Part shown: positions 16,513 through 25,416 of the stretch, piece by piece
Position numbering within the stretch: position 1 is the first letter of the stretch
Layout of the letters: the number at the start of each line of letters is the position of its first letter
Assembly: GCF_900638305.1 (NCBI RefSeq)
Contig: NZ_LR134506.1
Span: 1,674,001-1,738,000, forward strand
Reading direction: 5' to 3'
Source of the DNA: Porphyromonas cangingivalis
GTDB taxonomy: Bacteria; Bacteroidota; Bacteroidia; Bacteroidales; Porphyromonadaceae
Length of the DNA stretch: 64,000 nucleotides
Notes under the pieces: model-generated
The model's input: the letters and a program-made list of their open reading frames with translations, nothing else
Database searches by the model: none
Told to the model about the DNA's origin: nothing
Program-made: the position numbers and the translations under genes

Positions 16513-18090
16513 CTATTCTTTAGGCTTAAACACTGATAAGTCTGTACGCCCTACTCTGATATCCAATAGTGGTTTGCCATCTCCTTCGCCACTGATGATG
16601 ACATAGCCAACATCATATCTCGTATTTGTATCCAAATTACCGAAGCGATGGAAAATCTGATCAGCATCCATACCGAGATAAATATACCCGGCCGCCTTCA
16701 TGAAAGTCTTAAACTCATCAGTGATATATGCCTTGTCGTTGACTACATAGAATGCCTTCGTCGTATCTCTATACACACGACGCATATAATAGAGTTTGTG
16801 GGTGTATTGATCGGTTTTTCCAAATTTGGGGAGTCTGAACCAAAAGCCATCAAAGAGTCGAGTCTCAGGATTATTTTCAGAATAATCAGCGCGAGTATAG
16901 CCATTTTTATTAGGCTTTGGAAGAGCAAGTCCCTCTGCATCATAAACGGCCTTAACCTCATCATAGGTCTTACCCTGGATTTCTTCGTCTTTGAACTGTA
17001 ACCAATCGAGTCTTTCACTCATAGGGACAGTTTTAAAGGTTTCCTGTGGCTCAACCTGTCTGGGTTCATATTCAAAATTTAGTGCATAGATATTCTTAGA
17101 TTCATCTATATTGATATATGCGTAGTAGGGATAGGTTTTATGATGATATTCGATCTGATCTTTGACGACTTCTTTCTCAAAGCCATTTTCCTTCATAAAG
17201 AGATCAAACGAAGGGTCTTTGAGATGTTTAGCTTCATTTGCAAGAAGGATAGCATTGGTGTAGTAATCTTTATTCTCAGGACTTATGAGATAGTTGACTT
17301 GAACAAATGCTTCACAATCTGCAGTATAGATATAAAAAGGATTGATCTCCACACTTCCATTCTTAGGGAGGACACCCGGTGTATATGCCAAGGCTGCACC
17401 ACGTGCGATCTCAAACCTATTTATATCTGCAAATCGTGTAGACCTACGATCGAGATATGGAAGGATATACTTAGGGGTACAAGCTTGGTGGATCGAGATC
17501 TCAACAAAGTCTGTAACTGTGGCTTTGAGGTATATCTTCCCGACACGTGGAGCAGATCCGGTGTTGGGTTGGGCATTGAAAGAGATCATATGAGATCCAG
17601 AGACATAGTCCACAGTAAGCCACTCTTTGAGAGTCTCATCCACTTCGATCTGGACTTCCTTGACGTTGGTCGCAAACGATACATCTATCGTACCACCAGC
17701 CTTAGTGAAATGAAGTTCTGAATGCTGTGGTTTAAGGACAATCTCCGAAGCAACTTGCTTGACAATGACCTGTGCATGTCTGTCCCCTGCATGTACAGAA
17801 ATACGTCCTTGGCGTGGACGACCATCCCTATTGGGTTCGACAACAACCTTGATATTGTTACCATCCTTTATTGGTGAGATCCAATCGGCTCCGGTATCCG
17901 CGATCCACTCCTCTTGATCGGTGATGACCTCTATCTGCTGCGTACCACCCGTATTTTTAAAGTCGAGCGCAGTCACTGAGAGTTCAAGAATCGCACTGTC
18001 ATTAGGCATATTTCCATCCTTACGACATCCTACAAAGGCAACGAGGATTGAGATAAGTGTCAGCCATGAGGCTAATGATTTAATTTTCAT
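16513..18090 (-). CDS. Lipoprotein with two BACON-like domains
   Basis: A 525-residue lipoprotein with a lipobox near FVGC (Cys about residue 22). Residues about 32-112 and 115-205 each look like BACON domains: beta-rich, with W-x-x-DTGADWISP in the first and the closing V-x-V-K-Q / IHQA strand. BACON domains are thought to bind carbohydrate or mucin. The remaining 320 residues, with repeated Tyr-rich stretches (YHHKTYPYYAYINID, YTHKLYYMRRVYRD), match nothing I recognise. It follows the PorV/Q-like gene by 92 bases on the same strand. Surface display at the outer membrane is likely; ligand unknown. Confidence 0.75.
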   Translation of the reverse strand: MKIKSLASWLTLISILVAFVGCRKDGNMPNDSAILELSVTALDFKNTGGTQQIEVITDQEEWIADTGADWISPIKDGNNIKVVVEPNRDGRPRQGRISVHAGDRHAQVIVKQVASEIVLKPQHSELHFTKAGGTIDVSFATNVKEVQIEVDETLKEWLTVDYVSGSHMISFNAQPNTGSAPRVGKIYLKATVTDFVEISIHQACTPKYILPYLDRRSTRFADINRFEIARGAALAYTPGVLPKNGSVEINPFYIYTADCEAFVQVNYLISPENKDYYTNAILLANEAKHLKDPSFDLFMKENGFEKEVVKDQIEYHHKTYPYYAYINIDESKNIYALNFEYEPRQVEPQETFKTVPMSERLDWLQFKDEEIQGKTYDEVKAVYDAEGLALPKPNKNGYTRADYSENNPETRLFDGFWFRLPKFGKTDQYTHKLYYMRRVYRDTTKAFYVVNDKAYITDEFKTFMKAAGYIYLGMDADQIFHRFGNLDTNTRYDVGYVIISGEGDGKPLLDIRVGRTDLSVFKPKE

Positions 18091-18182
18091 AGTAATATAC
18101 TTTGTTTAATAGTTTTACATTTATCTTCCGAAATAAAACCTTTCTCTCCTTCCTCAAAAAACTCAGGAGAGAAGAGTAAGGA

Positions 18183-19124
18183 TCAGAACGAGTGCCCGAT
18201 ACTAATGGTCAGAGCACCAATGCCCCCCTCAATGAGGATCTTATGATAGGTTGCATCGATTGAGAATGATCGATAAGAAACACCGATCCCGGCAGAAGCC
18301 ACCCGATAATCATTCTGTCCGTGAGTGTATCCTCCCCTGACAAAACACAAACGTCTGAAAGAATACTCCATACCTCCGCTCACCGACACACTCTGTGTCT
18401 GCGTAGGGAACACATATAGCTGAGTAGCCATTGCCATGGACAAGCGGTGGTCTGTGGCAATGTCGGTAGCTATCTCACCTCCGATATCTGTACGAATCGG
18501 TATATCTACCTTGGGTCTATCGTCACCATAATTGAGAGGCAAACCTACCCCAACGACACTCGCACCGACTGTATAATCCCACGATCTTCCTACCCATGCG
18601 ATTTGATCACCATAATGCAAAGAGGCATTACAGCCCACTGTCATTGCAGAGGTGTCGTACTTACTCCGTATAAACGAAGCACCCACAGACGTAACCAACC
18701 CATGCCATATCTTTGCCGCATAAGTCAGATCGGTAGTGAACCACCCGGGAGAGAGCGTCGTGCCATCATCGAGATTATACTCCAAACCTCCCATATACCT
18801 CAGCCCCGCCAAGAACGCATGACGACCTGTCTTATACCCTGCCCCAAGAGCATGATACTGTAGCCGTCCGGCTCCCTCAAGAGAGCTATGAAGTTGTCCG
18901 GTATAGGAGACATTGAAATTTCCGATCGAATTATAAAAAAATGACGCCGGATTGGTGTATATATACATTCCTTTGGAGAGCCCTACGGTATGACTTCCCA
19001 TGGCGAGTGCTCGTGCCGAGGGAGTGATATCAAGTATGGGAAGAGTATTGTTCTGTGCCGATACCGAAAGGGTTGTCCCCAATATGAGGGTCAAGAGAGT
19101 GGCACATATACTGTATCTTTTCAT
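18183..19124 (-). CDS. PorV/PorQ-family outer-membrane protein
   Basis: A 313-residue protein with a clear signal peptide (to about SVSAQ, residue 23), then the family opening LPILDITPSARALAMGSHTVGL, in which residues PSARALAMG mark the PorV/PorQ (UPF0164, FadL-fold) group. The strand pattern continues to the end ISIGHSF with a terminal Phe. PorV shuttles T9SS cargo from the translocon to the attachment complex, and PorQ belongs to the attachment complex that contains PorU. It lies 50 bases downstream of a subtilase with a T9SS sorting domain, which supports a secretion role. Whether it is the main PorV/PorQ or a dedicated paralogue is not decided here. Confidence 0.8.
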   Translation of the reverse strand: MKRYSICATLLTLILGTTLSVSAQNNTLPILDITPSARALAMGSHTVGLSKGMYIYTNPASFFYNSIGNFNVSYTGQLHSSLEGAGRLQYHALGAGYKTGRHAFLAGLRYMGGLEYNLDDGTTLSPGWFTTDLTYAAKIWHGLVTSVGASFIRSKYDTSAMTVGCNASLHYGDQIAWVGRSWDYTVGASVVGVGLPLNYGDDRPKVDIPIRTDIGGEIATDIATDHRLSMAMATQLYVFPTQTQSVSVSGGMEYSFRRLCFVRGGYTHGQNDYRVASAGIGVSYRSFSIDATYHKILIEGGIGALTISIGHSF

Positions 19125-19174
19125 TTTTTGATTTTGTATGTATTTTTAAGACATTAAACTTATGCTCGGAAAAG

Positions 19175-21976
19175 TTAGAGTTTGACAAAAGAACCCTTGT
19201 ACACCCCGAGCTCTCCCTTGACATAGATCGTGTATGTTCCCATTGCAAGGCGCTTAAGATTGAGAGGCACCTTGCCTGATGCTCTGACAATCATTGATTT
19301 CTTGTAAACCTGCTCACCACGTATGGTACGGATGTCTATATCCACCTTCTTCATATCTGGATTAACAAGGAGTAGAAGACGTGTCTTGACCGGATTGGGG
19401 GAGAGAGAGTAGACGAGATCCCCTTTATCGTTGACTACGGAGAGATCAAAAGATGACGACACAGCTTCGGTGATACCGTCGGTCACATATACGGTTACTC
19501 TCGTAACACCATTGCGTCCCGGAGTGATGAACAGCTTACCTCCCTCGCTTTTTACAGTAGCAACGGAAGGATCCTTGACCTCGACAGTACAAACGATGGG
19601 GAAGTTGGGATCAAGGGAGAAATGGTCTGAAAGGTCGATGGAAAGAGTCTCAGTATCACGTCCGATCACCATATTGCCGAAAGCTGTCTCAAGTGCTGGA
19701 GCTCTATAAGGAATTACCTCAAAAGGCACTTCTATCGTGGAGCGACCACCTAAGGCATCAGTAAGATCAACGAGTGCAAGATGCTTACCTTCGGGGGCAA
19801 CAGCACGTATGGTGAAGTATACCGTATCATCCTTTCTGCTGTATGAGACTCCTCGACTCTCGCCATGCACACCCACCTCGAAAGCATGGCCTTCGGCATC
19901 CTTAACCTTGAGTTCGAATGTCACCGGCATGGCCTTCGACACCTTGACCGGCAAGGAGGTGGAGAAAGTACCCGTTGGGGGAGTGTTTTTCTTAGTCGTA
20001 AAGGTTTTGTAGACAATTTTACTCTTGAGTCCCCAGCGGTCGATGGCAAAGAGGGCGTAATGATAAGCTCTACCATCGTCAAGAAAGCTATAATTTGCTG
20101 TCAATTGCGTCCCCGGTGAAATATTATAAGCAGGGATCTTACGCAACTCCGCCTTGGCGAGATCAGCTTCAGAAGTTATGGGTTCGGCAGATGAATAAAG
20201 GTGATAATATACAGGAAAGTTATCATCGGCATCCGCTACGGCAGACCACGAAAGTGTCATCTCGGTATAAGAGATATCAGCCGACAGATCCTTTATATCC
20301 TCAGGAGCCAACCCTTTGTTTTCAGCCAGACACATCGCAGCATCGATGACCCCCACTCCAAGTGTGGAGATTGGATAGTCGAGGTTTTTTTCGGTAATGT
20401 TTACGGGGCGTAGTCCACCGAGGATACGTTGCTTGAGATCTTCGTTGGTAAAGCCCGGACCACCAAACTTGGATACAACAAGAGCTGCGACACCGGAGAC
20501 ATGCGGACAAGCCATGGAAGTCCCCTCCATGGGGGCATACAACTTGCCAGGCTTGGACTGAGGCCATTCACAATCAGGGATCATAGTACTGTACACACCG
20601 TGATCATCACCATGAGCAAGTTCGCCGCCCGGAGCCATAATATCAGTCCAGAGACCGTAGTTGGTATATGAGGCTGCCTTCCACGAAGGTGCCATGGCCG
20701 TAACGGAGATGACAGCATCGTAGCGTGCAGGATGTGCGTCAAACATAAGAGCATCATTTCCCGCAGCGAAAAATAGCACTCCACCTTTCATCGGAGAGTC
20801 GGGACGTTGATTACCCTGGTCATCGCAGCCGGCAACTTTGATAAAATAGTCAATGGCATCCTTGACATGAACGGGCATTGTGGTGGCAGGGTATGCATAT
20901 CCCCAAGAGTTCTGGCTGATGACAGCACCGTGATTGGCTCCATAACGTATTGCATCGGCATTACCCCCCGAAAGCTCATCTTTACCAAAGATAGCACAGG
21001 ACATAATGCGCACACCGGAGTCTGCCGTACCATCACCTCCGGCGATTCCACAGAGTCCTTTACCGTTGTTATTACGTGCAGCGATAGTCCCGGCAACGTG
21101 TGTACCATGCCCTAACTGATCCCCAAGGAGGGTTCCGGTATTATTGACGAAGCTGTAGCCATAGATATCATCTATATAATTATTTTTATCATTATCTATG
21201 CCATCACCGGGGATCTCTCCCGGATTTCTCCAAAGGCTTTCGACAAGATCTTCATGCTGTACATAGAGCTCGCCATCAACGATAGAGACGATCACATCGG
21301 GTCTACCTGTAGTGATCTTCCATGCCTCAAAAAGATTGATATCAGCACGTAACTGACCATGAGAAAGGTTCCCCGTATTATGGTAATGCCACTGACGATG
21401 GAGCTCAGGATCATTGAAAGAAGTTTGCTTGCTGATCTCCTCACGGATCATCGCTTCTCGTACCATGATCCCCTCGGTAGGCTCAGGACGTGGAAGGCTG
21501 AAAGACTTAGACATAGGGTGTTGCATGCGTATCTCTGCCTCGACCACTTCAAACTCTCTTTGTCCATCGAAGCTCTGCAATGCCATATCAAGGCTTTTTG
21601 TCTCATCAAATGTTATACGGTACCAGCGATCCAAACCGAAACGCTTCTCCATGTTAGGAAACTTGGGATGGGGACGGAAGAGACGTTCGGCGCTACGCAC
21701 TGAAAGAGTTTTGAATGCTTGCATGACAGGCGATGAAACTCCCATAAGGGTAAGATCAGATGCCGAAAATGATTCGAGATTCACATCGGCAGTTTTAGCG
21801 ACCTTGACCAAGAGCACACCCGGAACGGCATTCTGAGGCGCGTACCTATTGGTATGGTTGCGCACCGAAACATCCGTGCTTGGGGCCTCGATGTCATCAA
21901 ATCCATAAGTTTCCTTACAGTTTGTGAACAAACTCATGGCACAGATGGCTGTACCAAGCAATACATAATTTTTCAT
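19175..21976 (-). CDS. Subtilisin-like S8 protease with T9SS C-terminal sorting domain
   Basis: A 933-residue secreted serine protease. The signal has a lipobox-like end (SLFTNCKE, Cys about residue 20). After a propeptide of roughly 200 residues comes the S8 catalytic core: Asp in VIVSIVDGELYVQHED, His in GHGTHVAGTIAA and Ser in GTSMACPHVSGVAAL. Fibronectin-III-like and other beta domains follow (about 570-850). The last 80 residues (LSPNPVKTRLLLLV ... LAMGTYTIYVKGE ... SFVKL) are a type A T9SS sorting domain. The ATG at 21976 gives the signal peptide directly; upstream in-frame codons overlap the promoter. Attachment to the cell surface is expected. Confidence 0.88.
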   Translation of the reverse strand: MKNYVLLGTAICAMSLFTNCKETYGFDDIEAPSTDVSVRNHTNRYAPQNAVPGVLLVKVAKTADVNLESFSASDLTLMGVSSPVMQAFKTLSVRSAERLFRPHPKFPNMEKRFGLDRWYRITFDETKSLDMALQSFDGQREFEVVEAEIRMQHPMSKSFSLPRPEPTEGIMVREAMIREEISKQTSFNDPELHRQWHYHNTGNLSHGQLRADINLFEAWKITTGRPDVIVSIVDGELYVQHEDLVESLWRNPGEIPGDGIDNDKNNYIDDIYGYSFVNNTGTLLGDQLGHGTHVAGTIAARNNNGKGLCGIAGGDGTADSGVRIMSCAIFGKDELSGGNADAIRYGANHGAVISQNSWGYAYPATTMPVHVKDAIDYFIKVAGCDDQGNQRPDSPMKGGVLFFAAGNDALMFDAHPARYDAVISVTAMAPSWKAASYTNYGLWTDIMAPGGELAHGDDHGVYSTMIPDCEWPQSKPGKLYAPMEGTSMACPHVSGVAALVVSKFGGPGFTNEDLKQRILGGLRPVNITEKNLDYPISTLGVGVIDAAMCLAENKGLAPEDIKDLSADISYTEMTLSWSAVADADDNFPVYYHLYSSAEPITSEADLAKAELRKIPAYNISPGTQLTANYSFLDDGRAYHYALFAIDRWGLKSKIVYKTFTTKKNTPPTGTFSTSLPVKVSKAMPVTFELKVKDAEGHAFEVGVHGESRGVSYSRKDDTVYFTIRAVAPEGKHLALVDLTDALGGRSTIEVPFEVIPYRAPALETAFGNMVIGRDTETLSIDLSDHFSLDPNFPIVCTVEVKDPSVATVKSEGGKLFITPGRNGVTRVTVYVTDGITEAVSSSFDLSVVNDKGDLVYSLSPNPVKTRLLLLVNPDMKKVDIDIRTIRGEQVYKKSMIVRASGKVPLNLKRLAMGTYTIYVKGELGVYKGSFVKL

Positions 21977-22045
21977 AGAATTATATAGTATGTTTATAGG
22001 TAATATTTTGAGCCTTAGCCCAACGTCTAACAAAGGCGTTGCCGG

Positions 22046-22053
22046 CAAAGTTA
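22046..22053 (-). promoter_or_regulatory. -7 box upstream of the subtilase locus
   Basis: CAAAGTTA on + reads TAACTTTG on -, matching TAnnTTTG. A possible -33 CAA lies about 21 bases further upstream. The protease start is about 70 bases downstream. Confidence 0.5.
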
Positions 22054-22533
22054 ATAAATTTAATTAATCAAAATCAATCTGAGATATGGACTTTAACCGG
22101 CAGAAAAAGAGGATAAAAGTTAAATCTAAAAAATAACGAAGGCATCAAAATCAGAAAAAATCATTCAAAACACGAATAAAGAAATTGCAACAAAAAGCCG
22201 TAACAGCTTATGCAACAAAATATTACAATGAAGCTACCATACCCTATAAGGATCTAAAAAGTGTCGATCGGTCAATATGCTTAGATTTCCACAATATCTC
22301 TTAACAAAGAGATATTCATGCATGGGAAAAAGAAATCATCTGTATACTTTTTTAACACTTCAAGAAATAGAAAGTATACTATCGCCTGACAGAACACATT
22401 CGCTCCCGGGGCAGAATCTGTTCTGCCCCGGGAGCGAATGGCTTGAAGGCAACGTACGGTGAGATACGAGTATACCTCTTATGATTGAGGGTGATGAGAG
22501 ATGAATGTGAAAAGCGATGATGCCACAAAGGGA
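22054..22533. other. 480-base gap with AT-rich DNA and a long hairpin
   Basis: From 22054 to about 22390 the DNA is AT-rich and holds no gene I can support. The only clear element is the 20-bp perfect inverted repeat at 22397-22440. The hydE stop lies at 22534. Confidence 0.5.
22397..22440. repeat. Perfect 20-bp inverted repeat, 4-base loop
   Basis: CATTCGCTCCCGGGGCAGAA pairs without mismatch with its complement, around the loop TCTG. It sits downstream of hydE and may act as its terminator, though there is no T-run on either side. CAGAA..TTCTG at the stem top and the adjacent GACAGAACACATT link it to the TTCTGTC family. Confidence 0.75.
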
Positions 22534-23583
22534 TCAAACCTCGATGTCAGGATGATCTCCGCGCTCCATGGAGACCTCGTAGCCGATGGTGGCGAACTGC
22601 TCTTGGAGCATACGGATGCCTTGGGCAGACTCACTTCCGAAGGCGGCTTTGTTGTCGTAGAGGGAGTAGTCCTTACGGAAGGAGGAGGGGGAGAGGTTCG
22701 GCATGACGACATTTGCCCCTGCGAGGATACCCCCGAGGCGACCTTGACCCGGTAGAGAGGCAAGTGCGGTGGTGGCAGGTATGAGGGCATGGGGGAGCAT
22801 GAGTCGACAGATGGCGATGAGTCTCAGAGTGAGATCAACGGTGCCGGCACGTCTGTCAGCAAAAGGAGTGGCGTGGTGTGGGATGAATGGTCCCAAGCCG
22901 ATCATCTCCGGCTGAAGATCTTGGATAAATCTGAGGTCCTTGATGATGTGTTCGAGCGTCTGTCCCGGACTGCCTACCATGATGCCCGTACCGGTCTGAA
23001 ACCCTATCTCTTTGAGCGTCCTGAGACATTCGATACGATAGTCCCGACTCATCCCCTCCGGGTGCAGTTCGCCATAATGTCCGGCATCGAAGGTCTCGTG
23101 TCGGAGGAGATAACGATTGGCACCGGCAGCCTTGAGACGTCGGTACTCTTCGGGCGTCTTCTCCCCGAGGGAAAGGGTGATGGCACAGTCGGGATAGGTC
23201 TGTCTCATCTCGGTGACGAGGTCGACGAGCCAGTCGATGTTTTGTCGGGGGTCCTCGCCCCCTTGGAGGACGAAGGTGCGCAAGCCCAAGGCATACCCTT
23301 CGGCACAACACGACATCACATCCTCGTGTGAGAGACGATAACGAGACACTTCCCTATTGCTACGACGGATGCCACAATAGTAGCAGTCGTTGCGACAGAA
23401 GTTGCTCACCTCGATCAAGCCACGGAGGTAGACCTTGTTGCCAAATACAGAAAGGGCGACCTCCCTTCCTCTCCGATGCAGGTACGAGATGGTCTCTGTA
23501 TCGGAGGTCGAAAGGAGGTCGAGTAGTTCGTGGTCAGATAGACTGTGGTTCGTCGCTAAGAGATCAACCGTGCATTGTGGCAT
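22534..23583 (-). CDS. hydE: [FeFe]-hydrogenase maturase HydE (radical SAM)
   Basis: A radical SAM enzyme that helps build the diiron subcluster of [FeFe] hydrogenase. The 349 residues contain the cluster motif NFCRNDCYYCGIR (CxxxCxxC), the downstream TFVLQGGEDPRQN strand, GIMVGSPGQT and PATTALASLPGQGR. It resembles biotin synthase but has the HydE pattern. The ATG at 23583 overlaps the hydrogenase stop by 20 bases, implying co-translation. HydF and HydG, the other maturases, are not in this window, so they must lie elsewhere if this enzyme is active. A PylB-like or other HydE homologue is less likely because of the neighbour. Confidence 0.88.
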   Translation of the reverse strand: MPQCTVDLLATNHSLSDHELLDLLSTSDTETISYLHRRGREVALSVFGNKVYLRGLIEVSNFCRNDCYYCGIRRSNREVSRYRLSHEDVMSCCAEGYALGLRTFVLQGGEDPRQNIDWLVDLVTEMRQTYPDCAITLSLGEKTPEEYRRLKAAGANRYLLRHETFDAGHYGELHPEGMSRDYRIECLRTLKEIGFQTGTGIMVGSPGQTLEHIIKDLRFIQDLQPEMIGLGPFIPHHATPFADRRAGTVDLTLRLIAICRLMLPHALIPATTALASLPGQGRLGGILAGANVVMPNLSPSSFRKDYSLYDNKAAFGSESAQGIRMLQEQFATIGYEVSMERGDHPDIEV

Positions 23584-25033
23584 AAGTCTCTTGTATCTTG
23601 GTAAGCTCTTTGTTGAGCTGGCGACGACCGGCCATGATATCGTTGTATGCGCTTGGTCCGGAGATACATCCACCGGGGCAGGACATGACTTCGATGAAGT
23701 TGCCCGGAGCTTTGCCTGCCTTGGCATAGCTACGAAGCATCTTGATGTTACCCTTGTTGAGGTCAGCCACTTCGATACCATTGACGCCGGTGGCACGAGG
23801 TCCGAGATAAGACTTCACCGCACCCATCACACCGCCGTTGTAAGCGAAGGCATGTGCCTCACGTACAGACTTGAACGACATCTGGTACTCCGGAGCTTGC
23901 TCGATCTCGATGCCCATACCTTGGAAGATCGCACCGACTTCCTCGAACGTGAGGATCATGTCCACCTCTTCGTCCCTGCGGAGCTCTGCACGCTTACCGA
24001 TACAAGGGCCGACGAAGACGATCTTACCGTTGGGGTACTTCTCACGAGCCACACGAGCAGCGTAGTACATGGGAGAACCGGTGTGAGAGACATAAGGCTT
24101 CATCTCAGGGATGTGCTTATTGACCAGCTCGATGTATGACGGACAGCATGATGTGGTCATGAAGCTCTGGCCTTCGTCGATCTTCTCAAGGAGCTCTTCA
24201 CCTTCGTTGCTGATCGTACCCATAGCTCCCTGAGCCACTTCGATGACGTCGGTAAATCCTATTTGTTTGAATGCGCCGTAGACCTGATCGATATTGGTCT
24301 TGAACTGTCCGAGGATCGAAGGTGCGATGATCGCAATGGTCTCCTCTCCACGGCGGATGCTCTGGAGGACGTCGAAGGTCTGTGAGATCTCAAAGATCGC
24401 ACCGAAAGGACAAGCATTGAGACACTTACCACAGTAGATACACTTACTCTCGTCGATGTGCTCGATGCCGTACTCATCCTTGCTGATGGCATTGACGGGG
24501 CAAGCCTCCTCGCAAGGCACGGGGATGTACACGATGGCGTGATAAGGACAAGACTTGTGACAGATACCGCAGCTGATACAAGTATCGTGATTGATCTGCG
24601 CCTGACCGTTCTTTTGGAAAGTGATAGAGTCCTTTGGGCAGTTGACATAACAGCTGCGAGCGACACAACCACGGCAGAGGTTGGACACCTCGTAGTTGAT
24701 CTCGACACAAGAGGTACAAGCCTCGTCGATGACACACATGATGTTTTCCTTCTCGGGAGCCTTACGATCCAAGGCCTTGCGAGCGTACTTCGATAGCGGA
24801 TCGATCTCGTCGACTTCGTCGCTCATGTCAAATCCGAGGAGTGGAAAGCTCTTGTACTTCCATACCGCACGCTCTTTGTGTGGACAACATCTACCGAGGG
24901 GTTTTGATCTGCGAGGGCTGAACTCGATGGGTAGATAGTCGATTTTTTCTACGAGTTCGTCATTCTTCCACATTTCGACGAGCTTGGCAAGCAGTCTGTG
25001 GCGAACGAACATCACGTTACTTGTGTATGCCAT
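23564..25033 (-). CDS. [FeFe] hydrogenase, group-B-like, monomeric
   Basis: A 489-residue catalytic hydrogenase. N-terminal ferredoxin region (about 95-225) has Cys-rich blocks CTSC...CRGC...CYVNCP, CISCGICHKSCP, CEEACP and CIYCGKCLNACP, enough for about three [4Fe-4S] clusters. The H-cluster motifs are TTSCCPSY (L1), VGPCIGKRAE (L2, with GPC rather than MPC) and VMSCPGGCISGP (L3, with MSCPGGC rather than MACPGGC). These variants are those of group B enzymes found in Bacteroidales and Clostridia. The physiological direction and partner are unknown; ferredoxin is the usual guess. It is the first gene of the unit with hydE and has a good -33/-7 promoter about 125 bases upstream. Confidence 0.9.
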   Translation of the reverse strand: MAYTSNVMFVRHRLLAKLVEMWKNDELVEKIDYLPIEFSPRRSKPLGRCCPHKERAVWKYKSFPLLGFDMSDEVDEIDPLSKYARKALDRKAPEKENIMCVIDEACTSCVEINYEVSNLCRGCVARSCYVNCPKDSITFQKNGQAQINHDTCISCGICHKSCPYHAIVYIPVPCEEACPVNAISKDEYGIEHIDESKCIYCGKCLNACPFGAIFEISQTFDVLQSIRRGEETIAIIAPSILGQFKTNIDQVYGAFKQIGFTDVIEVAQGAMGTISNEGEELLEKIDEGQSFMTTSCCPSYIELVNKHIPEMKPYVSHTGSPMYYAARVAREKYPNGKIVFVGPCIGKRAELRRDEEVDMILTFEEVGAIFQGMGIEIEQAPEYQMSFKSVREAHAFAYNGGVMGAVKSYLGPRATGVNGIEVADLNKGNIKMLRSYAKAGKAPGNFIEVMSCPGGCISGPSAYNDIMAGRRQLNKELTKIQETYATMHG

Positions 25034-25157
25034 AGGTTTTTATGATAAAGTATATTCTGTTCTTTATGCTATTATCACAAGGTAAATTTACCACTCGAAA
25101 GAAGGTGTAATTTCTTCGTTTTGAGATAATAAATCAGGGTTGTCGCTTTCGAACGCA

Positions 25158-25190
25158 CAAAGATAAGCCCAAAAGTCGATACAGTCCAAA
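25158..25190 (-). promoter_or_regulatory. -33/-7 promoter of the hydrogenase operon
   Basis: On the minus strand: TTTG (25190-25187), 21 bases, TATCTTTG (25165-25158). Both boxes match the Bacteroidota primary sigma consensus. It implies a leader of roughly 115-120 bases before the hydrogenase start, long enough to hold regulation. Confidence 0.65.
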
Positions 25191-25293
25191 TAATTTGGCT
25201 TGCTATATGTCTCATTTTGTGTCACTCGGGGGTTTTAACCATCCTTTTGCAATATTTTAACACATCCAAGAATGACCGACGCATGAGGACACG

Positions 25294-25382
25294 AAAAAAG
25301 TCGTTAGACTCGACAAAACGAGTCTAACGACTTTCGTCATCAAGTCTTACGACCTTTGATCGACTCTTCAACGACTTTTTTG
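25294..25382. repeat. AGTCTTACGACTT-family tandem repeat with inverted copy
   Basis: An inverted unit (AAAAAAGTCGTTAGACTCG, 25295-25313) faces three direct units of about 22, 20 and 22 bases (25318-25339, 25340-25359, 25360-25381). The first inverted/direct pair forms a 13-bp hairpin GTCGTTAGACTCG/CGAGTCTAACGAC. The array ends in a T-run on + and an A-run on -, so it may terminate transcription from both sides. Related arrays stand near 37.7, 43.0 and 52.8 kb. Confidence 0.8.
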
Positions 25383-25416
25383 GTGAGGTCGGTGGAGACT
25401 GGCGTATAAGCCTCAC

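Noticed and set aside
25294-25382. Tandem units here and at 52.8 kb as a small CRISPR array
   Set aside because: The units abut with no spacers of unique sequence, and no cas genes are in the window.
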